Of a stretch of DNA of 64,000 nucleotides, positions 27,597 through 43,541 are shown piece by piece. The position numbers were made by a program, and so were the translations under genes. The notes under the pieces were generated by a model. It was not told the DNA's origin and ran no database searches. It saw only the letters and a list, made by a program, of their open reading frames with translations. How positions within the stretch are numbered: position 1 is the stretch's first letter; every line of letters begins with the position of its first letter. Source of the stretch: Telluria beijingensis (GTDB lineage: Bacteria; Pseudomonadota; Gammaproteobacteria; Burkholderiales; Burkholderiaceae_D); assembly GCF_030770395.1 (NCBI RefSeq), contig NZ_CP132480.1:2371979-2435978 (forward strand), written 5' to 3'.

Positions 27597-27699
27597 CGTA
27601 GGGCGGACGGGTCTCCCGTCCACGCGTTCAGCCAGTGCGTGCGTTTCCACGGCGCGGCCGATAGTTGAACGCGTGGACGGCGTAGCCGTCCACCCTACG
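27597..27699. repeat. Intergenic inverted-repeat element, second family
   Basis: This 103-bp element has nested inverted repeats. The outer arms CGTAGGGCGGACGG and CCGTCCACCCTACG match with one mismatch, and the inner arms CGCGTTCA and TTGAACGCG match exactly. Each end also forms its own small hairpin (GGACGG...CCGTCC). The family is distinct from the CTTGGG/GGGAAC element. It overlaps the 3' end of mnmH by 5 bases. Confidence 0.7.
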
Positions 27700-28753
27700 G
27701 GTGTAGGCGACGCGCAGCTTTGAGGAAGTCTTCCGGTGCGATGTCGTCGAGCTTCAGCACCTCGGCCTGCGGATATCGCACGAAGTTGCGATCGATCGAG
27801 CGCAGGTAGGCCGGATCGTAATGCTGCACCAGCAACTGGTCGACCAGCTCCGGCATCTCGCCGTTATCCGCCATCGCATGCCAGGCGTCGATCCTGGCGC
27901 GCCCATGCAGCTGCACCAGGTGATCCAGCTGCGCATTCAATGCCGACGGATCGGCGCAGAAATGGTCGTAATCTTCCATCAGGAGCCGCACGCGGTTCGA
28001 GCGCGACAGCTCGACGGCGATGCAGGGCGCCGCGCGCATGCGCTCCATGACCAGGCCCGGCACGCGCAGGTTGCCGACCTTCTTGCTCTCGGATTCCACG
28101 AACACCGGCTTATCCGGATCGAAGCGGCGCAGCCTGTCCCACACCAGGCTTTCGAACATCTTCTGGGTCGGCTGCGGCTCATTCGGCAGGTGGCCCAGCA
28201 CAGAGCCGCGATGGGCGGCAAGCTTCTCGAGGTCGAGCACCTGCGCGCCGATGCCGTCCAGCGTCTCGAGCAGCCGGCTCTTGCCGCTACCGGTGGTGCC
28301 GCAGATGACGCGCAGGTCGAGCGCGGGCGGGTTCTCCAGCGCCGCGCTGACGTGGGCGCGGTAGGTCTTGTAGCCGCCTTCGAGCTGCACCACCGGCCAG
28401 CCGATGCGCGCGAGGATGTGGGCCATCGCGCCGCTGCGGTTGCCGCCGCGCCAGCAATACACCAGCGGACGCCACTCGCGCGGCTTGTCGGCCCACAGGG
28501 TGTCGATGTGGCGCGCGATATTGTGGGCGATGATGGGGGCGCCGACTTTCTTGGCTTCGAAGGCGCCGGTCTGCTTGTACAGCGTGCCGACGCGGATGCG
28601 CTCCTCGTCGTTCAGCACCGGGCAGTTGATCGCGCCGGGAATGTGGTCGAGGGCGTACTCGGCCTCGCTGCGCGCATCGATGATGGTGTCGAATGCGTCG
28701 AGTTGCGGCAGCAGGGCGTCGAACCCCAGGACTTCCGGATACTTCATGCTCAT
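27695..28753 (-). CDS. mnmH: tRNA 2-selenouridine synthase MnmH (SelU)
   Basis: MnmH replaces 2-thiouridine by 2-selenouridine at the wobble position of Lys, Glu and Gln tRNAs, via a geranylated intermediate, using selenophosphate. Its 352 residues comprise an N-terminal rhodanese domain with Cys100 in LVYCWRGGNRSG and a P-loop domain with GTTGSGKSR near residue 152. All expected motifs are present. Two in-frame ATGs (28753, 28747) are near-equivalent. It lies 7 bases downstream of tesA on the same strand. Selenophosphate synthetase (selD) is not in the window. Confidence 0.93.
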   Translation of the reverse strand: MSMKYPEVLGFDALLPQLDAFDTIIDARSEAEYALDHIPGAINCPVLNDEERIRVGTLYKQTGAFEAKKVGAPIIAHNIARHIDTLWADKPREWRPLVYCWRGGNRSGAMAHILARIGWPVVQLEGGYKTYRAHVSAALENPPALDLRVICGTTGSGKSRLLETLDGIGAQVLDLEKLAAHRGSVLGHLPNEPQPTQKMFESLVWDRLRRFDPDKPVFVESESKKVGNLRVPGLVMERMRAAPCIAVELSRSNRVRLLMEDYDHFCADPSALNAQLDHLVQLHGRARIDAWHAMADNGEMPELVDQLLVQHYDPAYLRSIDRNFVRYPQAEVLKLDDIAPEDFLKAARRLHP

Positions 28754-28760
28754 TGCTGAT

Positions 28761-29387
28761 TTACTTCTTGATGAGGGCCGCGAACTGCGGCCAGATGTTA
28801 TTCAGGATGATCGGATGCGCCTGCGCGGTCGGATGCAGGCGGTCCTGCTGGAACAGCGCCGGCTTGTCGGCCACGCCTTCGAGCATGAACGGCACCAGCG
28901 GCGACTTGGTCGACTTGGCGACGGTCTCGAACATGGAGAAGAAGCGTTCGGTGTAGGCACGCCCGTAGTTCGGCGGCATGCGCATGCCGACCAGCAGCAC
29001 GCGCGCCTTGTTCTCGTGCGCCATCGCGATCATGGCGCGCAGGTTGGCCTCGGCCGAGGGCACCGGCAGGCCGCGCAGGCCGTCGTTGGCGCCCAGTTCG
29101 ATCACGACGATGTCGGGACGATGCTGCTTGATCAGGGCCGGCAGGCGCGCACGGCCGCCGCTGGTGGTGTCGCCGCTGATGCTGGCGTTGACCACCTTGG
29201 CATCGATCTTTTCGCGCTTGAGTTTTTGCTCGAGCAAGGCCACCCAGCCCGCGCCGCGCGCGATGCCGTATTCGGCCGACAGGCTGTCGCCCACCACGAG
29301 CACGGATTTTGGTGCAGAATAAGCGTTCGCCGTCGCTCCCCACACGAGGAATACGACGACAGTCAAATTTTTAAGAAAAGCTAGCAT
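28761..29387 (-). CDS. tesA: Periplasmic GDSL lysophospholipase/arylesterase TesA
   Basis: This SGNH-hydrolase acts as thioesterase I/protease I/lysophospholipase L1 in the periplasm. It has 208 residues with a signal peptide (MLAFLKNLTVVVFLVWGATANA), the Ser35 block GDSLS, Gly and Asn blocks (SGDTTSGG, GANDGLRG), and the Asp/His block DRLHPTAQAH. The signal peptide fixes the start at 29387, so its ATG overlaps the ATG of the divergent ABC gene. The tesA/ybbA divergent pairing is common in proteobacteria. Confidence 0.93.
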   Translation of the reverse strand: MLAFLKNLTVVVFLVWGATANAYSAPKSVLVVGDSLSAEYGIARGAGWVALLEQKLKREKIDAKVVNASISGDTTSGGRARLPALIKQHRPDIVVIELGANDGLRGLPVPSAEANLRAMIAMAHENKARVLLVGMRMPPNYGRAYTERFFSMFETVAKSTKSPLVPFMLEGVADKPALFQQDRLHPTAQAHPIILNNIWPQFAALIKK

Positions 29388-30114
29388 GCGTGATCATCCC
29401 GAGGCATTCAAAAACGGCGTCAACGACGCCAGCGTCAATGCAGGCCGTCCGCCCGCGATCCAGGTAAGCGGTTTGTCGAAGAAGGTGGCCGATGCCAGCG
29501 GCGAGCTCACCATCCTGCAAGACATCGATTTTACCGTGCAAGCGGCCGAGACGCTCGCCCTGGTCGGCGCATCGGGTTCGGGCAAGTCGACCCTGCTCGG
29601 ATTGCTGGCCGGTCTCGATACGCCGTCATCGGGCACCGTGCTGCTCGATGGGACCGACATCTTCGCCCTCGACGAGGACGGCCGCGCAGCCTTCCGCAAG
29701 GCCAAGCTGGGTTTCGTGTTCCAGTCGTTCCAGCTGCTGGCCCACCTGACCGCACTCGAGAACGTGATGCTGCCGCTCGAATTGCGCGGCGATGCTGGCG
29801 CCCGCGAGAAGGCGACCGAGATGCTGGGCCGCGTTGGCCTGTCGAGCCGCCTGAAGCACTACCCGAAATTCCTGTCCGGCGGCGAGCAGCAGCGGGTCGC
29901 GCTCGCGCGCGCCTTCGTGACCGAGCCACCCTTGCTGTTCGCCGACGAACCGACCGGCAGCCTGGATGCGGCGACCGGCGAATCCGTGATCCAGCTGATG
30001 TTCGAACTCAATCGCGAACGCGGTTCGACCCTGGTGCTGGTGACGCACGATCCCGGCATGGCCGCGCGCTGCAGCCGGACCATCACGATTGCTGCCGGCC
30101 GCCTGGCCGGGTAA
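29386..30114 (+). CDS. ABC transporter ATP-binding protein (YbbA/LolD type)
   Basis: This is a 242-residue ATPase of the MacB/LolD subgroup. Walker A is GASGSGKST (61-69), the signature is LSGGEQQRVALARAF, Walker B is LLFADEPTG with SLDAATGE, and the H-loop is LVTHD. The N-terminus up to about residue 23 is not conserved-looking, but no other in-frame ATG or GTG start exists before the domain. It is divergent from tesA as is ybbA in E. coli; the usual YbbP-type permease does not follow, as nnr is convergent. Confidence 0.9.
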   Translation: MRDHPEAFKNGVNDASVNAGRPPAIQVSGLSKKVADASGELTILQDIDFTVQAAETLALVGASGSGKSTLLGLLAGLDTPSSGTVLLDGTDIFALDEDGRAAFRKAKLGFVFQSFQLLAHLTALENVMLPLELRGDAGAREKATEMLGRVGLSSRLKHYPKFLSGGEQQRVALARAFVTEPPLLFADEPTGSLDAATGESVIQLMFELNRERGSTLVLVTHDPGMAARCSRTITIAAGRLAG

Positions 30115-30120
30115 AGACGG

Positions 30121-31626
30121 TCAGCGGCTGGCGGCATCCTTCACCAGCCGGTTGAGTACCTTGCGCATGGCGGCAGGCAATTCGCCGGCCGTCAATCCGA
30201 TCGGGCCGACGCCCTCATCGACCAGCGCATCGGCGGCCGCGCCATGGATCCAGGCGCCGGCAGCCGCCGCTTCCCAGGCCGGCCAGCCCTGTGCCAGCAA
30301 GGCGCCGCAGATCCCCGCCAGCACGTCGCCGCTGCCCGGCGTGGCAAGGCCGGCATTGCCGGTCGGGTTGACCAGTACGTGACCGTCGGGCCGCGCGATC
30401 ACCGTGCCGGAACCCTTCAGGATCACCGTCGCATTGGTGCGCAGCGCCATCTCGCGCGCCGACGCCAGGCGGTCCGACTGCACCACCGCCACCGTCATGC
30501 CGAGCAGGCGCGCGCCCTCGAGTGGATGCGGCGTCAATACCGCCGGCGCCGCCCGCTGCGCCAGGCGCGCTTGCAGGTCGGGGCTGGCGCCGATCAGGTT
30601 CAAGGCATCGGCGTCGATCACCAGGGGGCTGTCGCCATCGAGCGCCTTGGCCAGCAGGCGGATCGCATTGGCCGAGTCGCCCATGCCGGGGCCGATCACC
30701 AGGGTGCGGCCAAGGAAATCGACGTCGTCGGCCGCGCGGAACATGATTTCGGGCTGGCTGCTGTCGTAGCCGGGCGGCGTGCCCAGCGCGGCGACATAGA
30801 CCCGGCCCGCGCCCGCATACAGCGCGCCGCGCGCCGCCAGCACCGGCGCGCCTGCCATGCCGTGGGCGCCGCCGACGACGGCGACGTCGCCGAAGCTGCC
30901 CTTGTGCGTATTGTGGCGCCGTGCGGTGAAGCGGCTGGCGAACAGCGGCAGCCCGCTCAGTTGCGCCGTTGCGCGCGGCAGCATGTCGTCGCCAAAGCCG
31001 AGCATGTCGACCCTGACGTGGCCGGCGTGGTCGCGGCCATCGGCAGTGTGCAGGCCGGGCTTGTCGCCCAGGAAGGTAACGGTGTGGGTTGCGCGCACGG
31101 CGATGCCGTCCGGGCCGATCACGGCGCCGGTGTCGGCATCCAGGCCGGACGGCACGTCGAGCGCCAGGACCGGGCAGCGTATCGCGTCGAGCCCCAGCAC
31201 CAGTTCGCGATAGTCGCCGTCGAGGGGGCGCTCCAGCCCGATGCCGAACAGGCCGTCCACGACCAGGCCCCATTCGGCGTCGGGCGGCAGCATGTCGATC
31301 CAGCCGACCGAACCGGATCTGGCGCGGTCATAGGCGGCCGCCGTCTCGGTCGATGCATCGCGCTGTCCGGGCAGGTGCAGGACGGTGGCGTCGATGCCGC
31401 TTTCTGCCAGGTTGGCCGCGGTTTCGAGCGCATCGCCGCCATTATTGCCGGGGCCGGCCAGGACGAGCACCGGCTGGTCGCGCCTGTCTCCCAGCAGCTC
31501 GAGGACGTAGTGCGCGGCGGCCTTGCCGGCGCGCTGCATGAGCGTGCCCGGCGGCAGTCCAACCTGGGCGGCCTGTTCGATGGTGCGCAGTTGCGCGACG
31601 GTGTAGAGATCTCGTTCCATGCTCAT
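30121..31626 (-). CDS. nnr: Bifunctional NAD(P)HX epimerase/dehydratase
   Basis: This enzyme repairs hydrated NADH and NADPH. The N-terminal YjeF_N epimerase has the motif [18 protein letters not shown], and the C-terminal ADP-dependent dehydratase (carbohydrate kinase-like) has [29 protein letters not shown] and [25 protein letters not shown]. It has 501 residues from ATG 31626; ATG 31620 is an alternative, and neither has a clear ribosome site. It is convergent with the ABC gene (6 bases apart) and divergent from the oxoprolinase gene. Confidence 0.93.
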   Translation of the reverse strand: MSMERDLYTVAQLRTIEQAAQVGLPPGTLMQRAGKAAAHYVLELLGDRRDQPVLVLAGPGNNGGDALETAANLAESGIDATVLHLPGQRDASTETAAAYDRARSGSVGWIDMLPPDAEWGLVVDGLFGIGLERPLDGDYRELVLGLDAIRCPVLALDVPSGLDADTGAVIGPDGIAVRATHTVTFLGDKPGLHTADGRDHAGHVRVDMLGFGDDMLPRATAQLSGLPLFASRFTARRHNTHKGSFGDVAVVGGAHGMAGAPVLAARGALYAGAGRVYVAALGTPPGYDSSQPEIMFRAADDVDFLGRTLVIGPGMGDSANAIRLLAKALDGDSPLVIDADALNLIGASPDLQARLAQRAAPAVLTPHPLEGARLLGMTVAVVQSDRLASAREMALRTNATVILKGSGTVIARPDGHVLVNPTGNAGLATPGSGDVLAGICGALLAQGWPAWEAAAAGAWIHGAAADALVDEGVGPIGLTAGELPAAMRKVLNRLVKDAASR

Positions 31627-31728
31627 AAGGGGGTGGTGAAGCCAGTCTCGATTGTCGTGCATTTCCGCCAACGTTGTCGCGCCGTCCGATCTACAATAGG
31701 CGCTTCACTCGTACAGCAGGAGCAAGGC

Positions 31729-35321
<3,593 letters not shown>

Positions 35322-35325
<4 letters not shown>

Positions 35326-35981
35326 CGGCGCGTGAATACGCCAGGCGTCGTAAGACGTTCGAACGGGAAATGCTGAAGGCGCTGGCGCCGGCGTTGAAGG
35401 GCAGCGGCTGGAAGAAATCCGGCCACACGCTGTTCAGACAGGCGGGAGCGTATTTCCTGCAGATCGATATCGGGGTCCACGCTATCGAGGAAAAGACCGT
35501 GCTCACGCACCGCATCAAACCGATGGCGCTCGACCCGATTCTTTGGGACATACTCGGGATGCCCGAGAACGCACACGAACCGCTGTCATTACGCGCGCGC
35601 GGCGCGTTTACCTGTTGGGGAATCGCGGTGGACGAAGTTGTCGATGAGGGGCGTTACGAATCCGGAATCGCCGCCGCGGCATCGATCGCTGCTTTCGCCC
35701 GGCGAAGTACATCAGGCATCGACGCTGCACTGGCGAACATGGATTTTTCCGAACGCCTGGCTGCGCATCCTTGGCAGGTGGAACGGGGAGTGTATGCGGT
35801 CGAACTGGTGGTTAGCCTGATCAACGACGGCGACTGGGAGGCTGCGGCGCGCTTGGCCGCTGCCTGCGAGCACGGCGAGTGTGCGGCAATGTGCGGCTTC
35901 TCGAGCGGCGGAAAATCGTTCCACCGCCTCGCCCTCGAGTGGATCGAAGCCGGGAAGGCCTTGTCGCGGTTTTCGCGCTGA
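35322..35981 (+). CDS. Hypothetical protein, possibly DUF4304-like
   Basis: This 219-residue cytoplasmic protein starts at GTG 35322, overlapping the oxoprolinase stop by 4 bases (GTGA), so it is translationally coupled. The N-terminal part ([27 protein letters not shown], then [10 protein letters not shown]) resembles DUF4304-type proteins of unknown role; this is a weak pattern match. The C-terminal part is helical with [29 protein letters not shown]. There is no signal peptide or membrane segment. Confidence 0.65.
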
Positions 35982-35998
35982 CCGCGCCAAGCCGGCGT

Positions 35999-36376
35999 TC
36001 AGCGCCGCCGATGATCGCGTCCGCGCCCACGCTGTCCATGGTCGCCGCGCCCGCCACGATGGCCACGCCATTCGTGTCCGCCGCGGTGCCGGTGTCCCCA
36101 GCCGTGGCCTCTGTCATGGCGTGGGCCGCGGTCGTAATAGCTGAACCCCAGGCCGAGCGACAGCGGAGGATAGGCATAGGCCGGCCCCGTATACGGGTAG
36201 CCGCCATAATAGGAGTCTGCAGGATAGGTTGAATAGGTGGAATAGCCGTATGCCGGAGCATACCCGGCGTCATGGATGGCATACGGCGGTCCGTAGACCG
36301 CGCAGCCACCAATGCCGCTCGCGAGCAGTAGCGAAAATATCAGGCGTTTCGCCGCGCCCATCATCTGCAGGTTCAT
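35999..36376 (-). CDS. Small Tyr/Gly-rich lipoprotein with His/Arg/Gly tail
   Basis: This 125-residue protein has a lipoprotein signal: FSLLLASGIGGC, with Cys as the lipid site. Next come a Tyr/Pro/Ala/Gly-rich middle (YGYSTYSTYPADSYYGGYPY) and a PLSLGLGFSYYDR segment like a short beta element, then a His/Gly/Arg-rich tail (GHGWGHRHRGGHEWRGHRG). Such envelope lipoproteins are frequent in Burkholderiales; the tail could bind metal or anionic surfaces, which is inference. ATG 36376 is chosen; a GTG 12 bases upstream is also in frame. Confidence 0.75.
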   Translation of the reverse strand: MNLQMMGAAKRLIFSLLLASGIGGCAVYGPPYAIHDAGYAPAYGYSTYSTYPADSYYGGYPYTGPAYAYPPLSLGLGFSYYDRGPRHDRGHGWGHRHRGGHEWRGHRGGRGDHGQRGRGRDHRRR

Positions 36377-36464
36377 GGCAGCCCCCACCCGGAAGATGAT
36401 TCATTCTAGGCCCGGATGCCATGCAGTAAGCGATTGATTTGTAAGGAATTGCTACGCAGGGAGG

Positions 36465-38099
36465 TCAGCGCGCGTCGGCAATGCCGTACTTGCGCCGCGC
36501 CGCCATGTACTCATCGACCAGCGCCGCCAGCCGCGGATGCTGCGCATCCTGCGCCTGTATCCCTTCGAGCAGCCTGGCCGCAGTCTCGCCCAGCGGGTGA
36601 TCCCACCCCAGCTCGTTCACCTGGCGCAGGATGCCGCCGGCCGTCGCCACCATCACCTGCAGGTTGTGCGGCGCGATGTGCAGCGCCTCGAGCAGGGTCT
36701 GCACCGCGCCGCGCACGTCGCCCATATTGCGCTTCTCGTCGGCCACGCCCAACAGGATCTGCGCCTGCGCCCGCAATTGCTGGCCCATCCCTTCCAGCAT
36801 GTCGGTACGGCCGGCCTTGACGAACACGTGCATCGCCTGGTCGACCGAGACGCCGCTGGCCGCGTCGTTCATCACGCTCAGCATGACATCCGACGCCTGT
36901 TCGTCGAGGCGATGATCGAGGCAGGCCTGCGCCAGTTCCATCCGCAGGTTCGACGACATCGCGCCGCTGGCGCGCACCGCCGTCACCGCCGCCTGCAGTT
37001 CGGCCACCGCGCCGCCGGCATTGCCGGTCTTGTCGAGCAGGAGCGAGTTGGCATACGAACGGCAGGCGTCCGCCGCCGGATTGCCGCGCATCGACCGTTC
37101 CAGGTCGCGCACCACGCCGGTCGCGCCCAGCACGTCGTCGCGCGTCACCAGCGCCTTGACCAGGTTGACGTGGTCTTCGGGATTGCGAAACTCCGAGTAG
37201 CGGGCCTTGGTCACCACCTGGCGGAACGACTTTTCGGCGCCTTCCGCATCGCCCGCCGCGAGCGCGACTTCGCCCAGCTTGCGCAGGCGCCGCACCACGT
37301 GCGGAGAAATCGCAACCGCGTCCTCGAGCACCTTCTTGGCCGCCTCCTGCTCGCCGCCCGCCTCGAGGCAGCGCGCCAGCAGGTCGTAGCCGGCCATCAG
37401 GCGCGGATTTGCGGCCAGCAGTTCTTCGAGGATGGCGCGCGCGTCGTCGACCTGGTCCAGCGCGAAGAAGGTGCGCGCCAGTCCCAGCGCGGCCCAGCCC
37501 AGCGGACGCTCGGCCAGCACCTCGCGATAGACGGCGGCTGCCTCGAGGTGTTCGTTCAGCGTGGTGTGCAGCTCGGCGCGGATGCGCGCGAAGTCGGCCG
37601 CGAAGCGCGACTGGGCGGCGGCGCCATCGCGACAGGCGGCGATCGCCTCGCGCAGCTTGCCCTGGGCCGCCAGCTGCCAGGCCGGGAGCAGGGCGCCGCG
37701 GCGCTCCAGCGAGCGCTTGATGCGCCCGGCGAGCAGGTCGACCGTGAAGGGTTTGAGCACGTAGTCGGTCGGGGTCAGCTCGGCCGCGCTGACCACCTTG
37801 TCGTACACGCCCTCGGAGGTGAGCATGATGAAGATCGTCGACGGCGAGATCAGGCGATGGTGGCGCAGGTCTTCCAGCAGTTGCTGGCCGTCCTGGCCTT
37901 CGCCGCCGCTGCCGGCGAGGTCGTACTCGCACAGGACGATGTCGTAGGCGCGCCGCTGCAGCTGCCGGATCGCGGTATTGGCATTGATCGCATACTCGAC
38001 CTTGGCGATGCCCGCCTGGTTCAGCATGTTCTGCAGGCTGGTACGCATCCCCTGGTTGGGATCGACCACCAGCACCGCCAGGTTTCCATTCTCTTGCAT
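36465..38099 (-). CDS. Response-regulator-like receiver domain with TPR repeats
   Basis: This 544-residue cytoplasmic protein has a CheY-like receiver domain at residues 1-130 and a long helical tetratricopeptide-like region at 150-510 (for example PLGWAALGLARTFFALDQVDDARAIL). The family is the TPR-containing response regulators of Burkholderiales. The acidic pocket is degenerate. The expected DD pair is VVDPN, and the phospho-acceptor position reads LCEYDL, Glu where CDYNL is usual. The Thr (MLTSEG) and Lys (LKPF) are kept. It has no DNA-binding domain, so it probably acts by protein contact. No histidine kinase is adjacent. Confidence 0.85.
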   Translation of the reverse strand: MQENGNLAVLVVDPNQGMRTSLQNMLNQAGIAKVEYAINANTAIRQLQRRAYDIVLCEYDLAGSGGEGQDGQQLLEDLRHHRLISPSTIFIMLTSEGVYDKVVSAAELTPTDYVLKPFTVDLLAGRIKRSLERRGALLPAWQLAAQGKLREAIAACRDGAAAQSRFAADFARIRAELHTTLNEHLEAAAVYREVLAERPLGWAALGLARTFFALDQVDDARAILEELLAANPRLMAGYDLLARCLEAGGEQEAAKKVLEDAVAISPHVVRRLRKLGEVALAAGDAEGAEKSFRQVVTKARYSEFRNPEDHVNLVKALVTRDDVLGATGVVRDLERSMRGNPAADACRSYANSLLLDKTGNAGGAVAELQAAVTAVRASGAMSSNLRMELAQACLDHRLDEQASDVMLSVMNDAASGVSVDQAMHVFVKAGRTDMLEGMGQQLRAQAQILLGVADEKRNMGDVRGAVQTLLEALHIAPHNLQVMVATAGGILRQVNELGWDHPLGETAARLLEGIQAQDAQHPRLAALVDEYMAARRKYGIADAR

Positions 38100-38252
38100 C
38101 GTCGCTCTCGCCTATCCCGTTCACGGCGCCGCAATGGGGGCGCGCATCCAAATATTGTCTACCGTAAAGATACCGGCAAGTTTCAATTCGATCAAGGAAA
38201 CTGCAGTGTCATATTGTCAGTCGGCCGGGGCCTGACCCATAGTGCAACACTG

Positions 38253-38258
38253 TATAAT
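38253..38258 (+). promoter_or_regulatory. Likely -10 box of purL
   Basis: An exact TATAAT lies 53 bases before the purL start, with TG directly before it. No convincing -35 box is seen at 16-18 bases. A GTCA...GGCCGGGGCC...TGAC palindrome just upstream (around 38217-38235) could be an operator. Confidence 0.35.
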
Positions 38259-38311
38259 AGCGGGCTATCTTCCACCCAAGCAGCCACGCTGCATCAACGA
38301 CTGTCCAAGCC

Positions 38312-42331
<4,020 letters not shown>

Positions 42332-42352
42332 CCGCTTGATGCAGCAAGCATG

Positions 42353-42377
42353 AACGCCTCCCCGGAGGCGTTTTTTT
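42353..42377 (+). terminator. Intrinsic terminator after purL
   Basis: The perfect 8-bp stem AACGCCTC / GAGGCGTT has a 4-base loop; the T-tract runs from the stem to 42377. Confidence 0.92.
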
Positions 42378-42390
42378 CGGCCGTACGATG

Positions 42391-42831
42391 TCAGGGAACC
42401 GGGCGCGCCAGCGTGTAGCGTATATCGGACGCGTTGGCACGTTCCTTGGTCCAGCCCTGGCGCGCATAGAAATCGTCGGCCCTGGTACCGGCGCCCGTCT
42501 CGAGCGTGATCTCGGCAAAGCCCATGTCGAACAGCCAGGCCGTCGCCAAGCCGAGCAGGGCCCTCGCCAGGCCCTTGCCCTCATGCCCGGGATCGACGAA
42601 CAGCGCCCAGATCGAACCATCGAGCCCGTTCGCATAGCTGAATGCCACGACGACGCCATCGATCTGTGCGACCCACCCGCGGCCATCGCGCTCCAGGAAA
42701 TCCTCGTACATCTGCCGTGTTACACGGGACGGGTCGCGCAGACGGTACTCGGTAACCGCTAGCCGGATGCGCGACATGGCCGGGATGTCGGCGGCGGTCG
42801 CCCGCCTGAAGGTGGCCGCTGCTACGGCCAT
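42391..42831 (-). CDS. GNAT-family N-acetyltransferase
   Basis: This 146-residue acetyl-CoA-dependent acyltransferase has an unknown acceptor. The GNAT motif A is seen as IWALFVDPGHEGKGLARALLGLATAWL, followed by ITLETGAGTRADDFYARQGW. The start at 42831 (MAVAAATFRRATAADIPAM) gives the normal family length and overlaps the end of the upstream gene by 10 bases. A longer frame upstream is antisense-like and rejected. Confidence 0.85.
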   Translation of the reverse strand: MAVAAATFRRATAADIPAMSRIRLAVTEYRLRDPSRVTRQMYEDFLERDGRGWVAQIDGVVVAFSYANGLDGSIWALFVDPGHEGKGLARALLGLATAWLFDMGFAEITLETGAGTRADDFYARQGWTKERANASDIRYTLARPVP

Positions 42832-43394
42832 ATCCGGTGTAGCTTGCCCTGCGCCGCGTCCCCGAGCATGACCTGCACGCGCGGATCGATCCGCGTCGGC
42901 GGCACGTACTTGAGCACGTGGGCGGCGAATTCTGGCAGCCCCATCTGTGTGCCATACACGCGCACGATGGCGCCGGATGCCAGCTCCAGCCGGTACCAGT
43001 TCATGCGCTTGTTGAAGGCGGCTCGCCGTACCTCGCTCCAGTCGAAGCGTCCGCCTTGCCCCAGCACTCGGCCATAGCGCATGCCTTGCTCGTCGACGGC
43101 ATGCCGCGCCAGGTAGTAATCGGCGATCAGGTAGAAGCTGAGCACCGCCATGGCGCAACCGACCACGAAAGGCAGCACGCCTCCCGTCTCGGTGAATGAG
43201 CCGATCACCATCGCGATGGAGAACGCCAGGCAAACGAGGCTGACGATGAGGATTGCCGGCGGCTGCCGCAGGTCGCGGGCCTCGCTCGCCGGCCGTTCGC
43301 GCAGGCGGCTGCGGGAGAACCAGCGCATCATGAAGGCCATCGTAACGATCCAGAGCACAACCTGGAAAAGAATGCCGATATAGTCGAATTCCAT
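42822..43394 (-). CDS. Hypothetical membrane protein with PH-like C-terminal domain
   Basis: This 190-residue protein has about three hydrophobic segments in the first half (FDYIGILFQVVLWIVTMAFMM; PAILIVSLVCLAFSIAMVI; VLPFVVGCAMAVLSFYLIA). A soluble region follows (MRYGRVLGQGGRFDWSEVRRAAF) with the look of a bacterial PH or YcxB-like domain. ATG 43394 is used; a longer start at 43454 adds a poor leader. It is coupled to the GNAT gene by a 10-base overlap. The role is unknown. Confidence 0.65.
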   Translation of the reverse strand: MEFDYIGILFQVVLWIVTMAFMMRWFSRSRLRERPASEARDLRQPPAILIVSLVCLAFSIAMVIGSFTETGGVLPFVVGCAMAVLSFYLIADYYLARHAVDEQGMRYGRVLGQGGRFDWSEVRRAAFNKRMNWYRLELASGAIVRVYGTQMGLPEFAAHVLKYVPPTRIDPRVQVMLGDAAQGKLHRIWP

Positions 43395-43494
43395 GGAGCT
43401 ATCTGCAAGAAGAAAGCCGCAACGATAGCAGATGGCGGGGCCAGGTAATTGCACGAATAATCACATCCGGCATGGCGCCAGGCCATCGCCCATG

Positions 43495-43520
43495 AAAAAA
43501 GCGCTCCCTTGGGAGCGCTT
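43495..43520 (-). terminator. Intrinsic terminator after PpiC gene (minus strand)
   Basis: On the minus strand AAGCGCTCCC pairs with GGGAGCGC across a short loop and is followed by six T. It ends transcription of the two tandem foldase genes. Confidence 0.88.
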
Positions 43521-43541
43521 CTCGATGCCATCAACCGGCGA

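Noticed and set aside
30244..31728. Upstream extension of the 5-oxoprolinase frame by nearly 1.5 kb
   Set aside because: It is antisense to nnr and lacks homology; the family start [15 protein letters not shown] has AGGAG at 31729.
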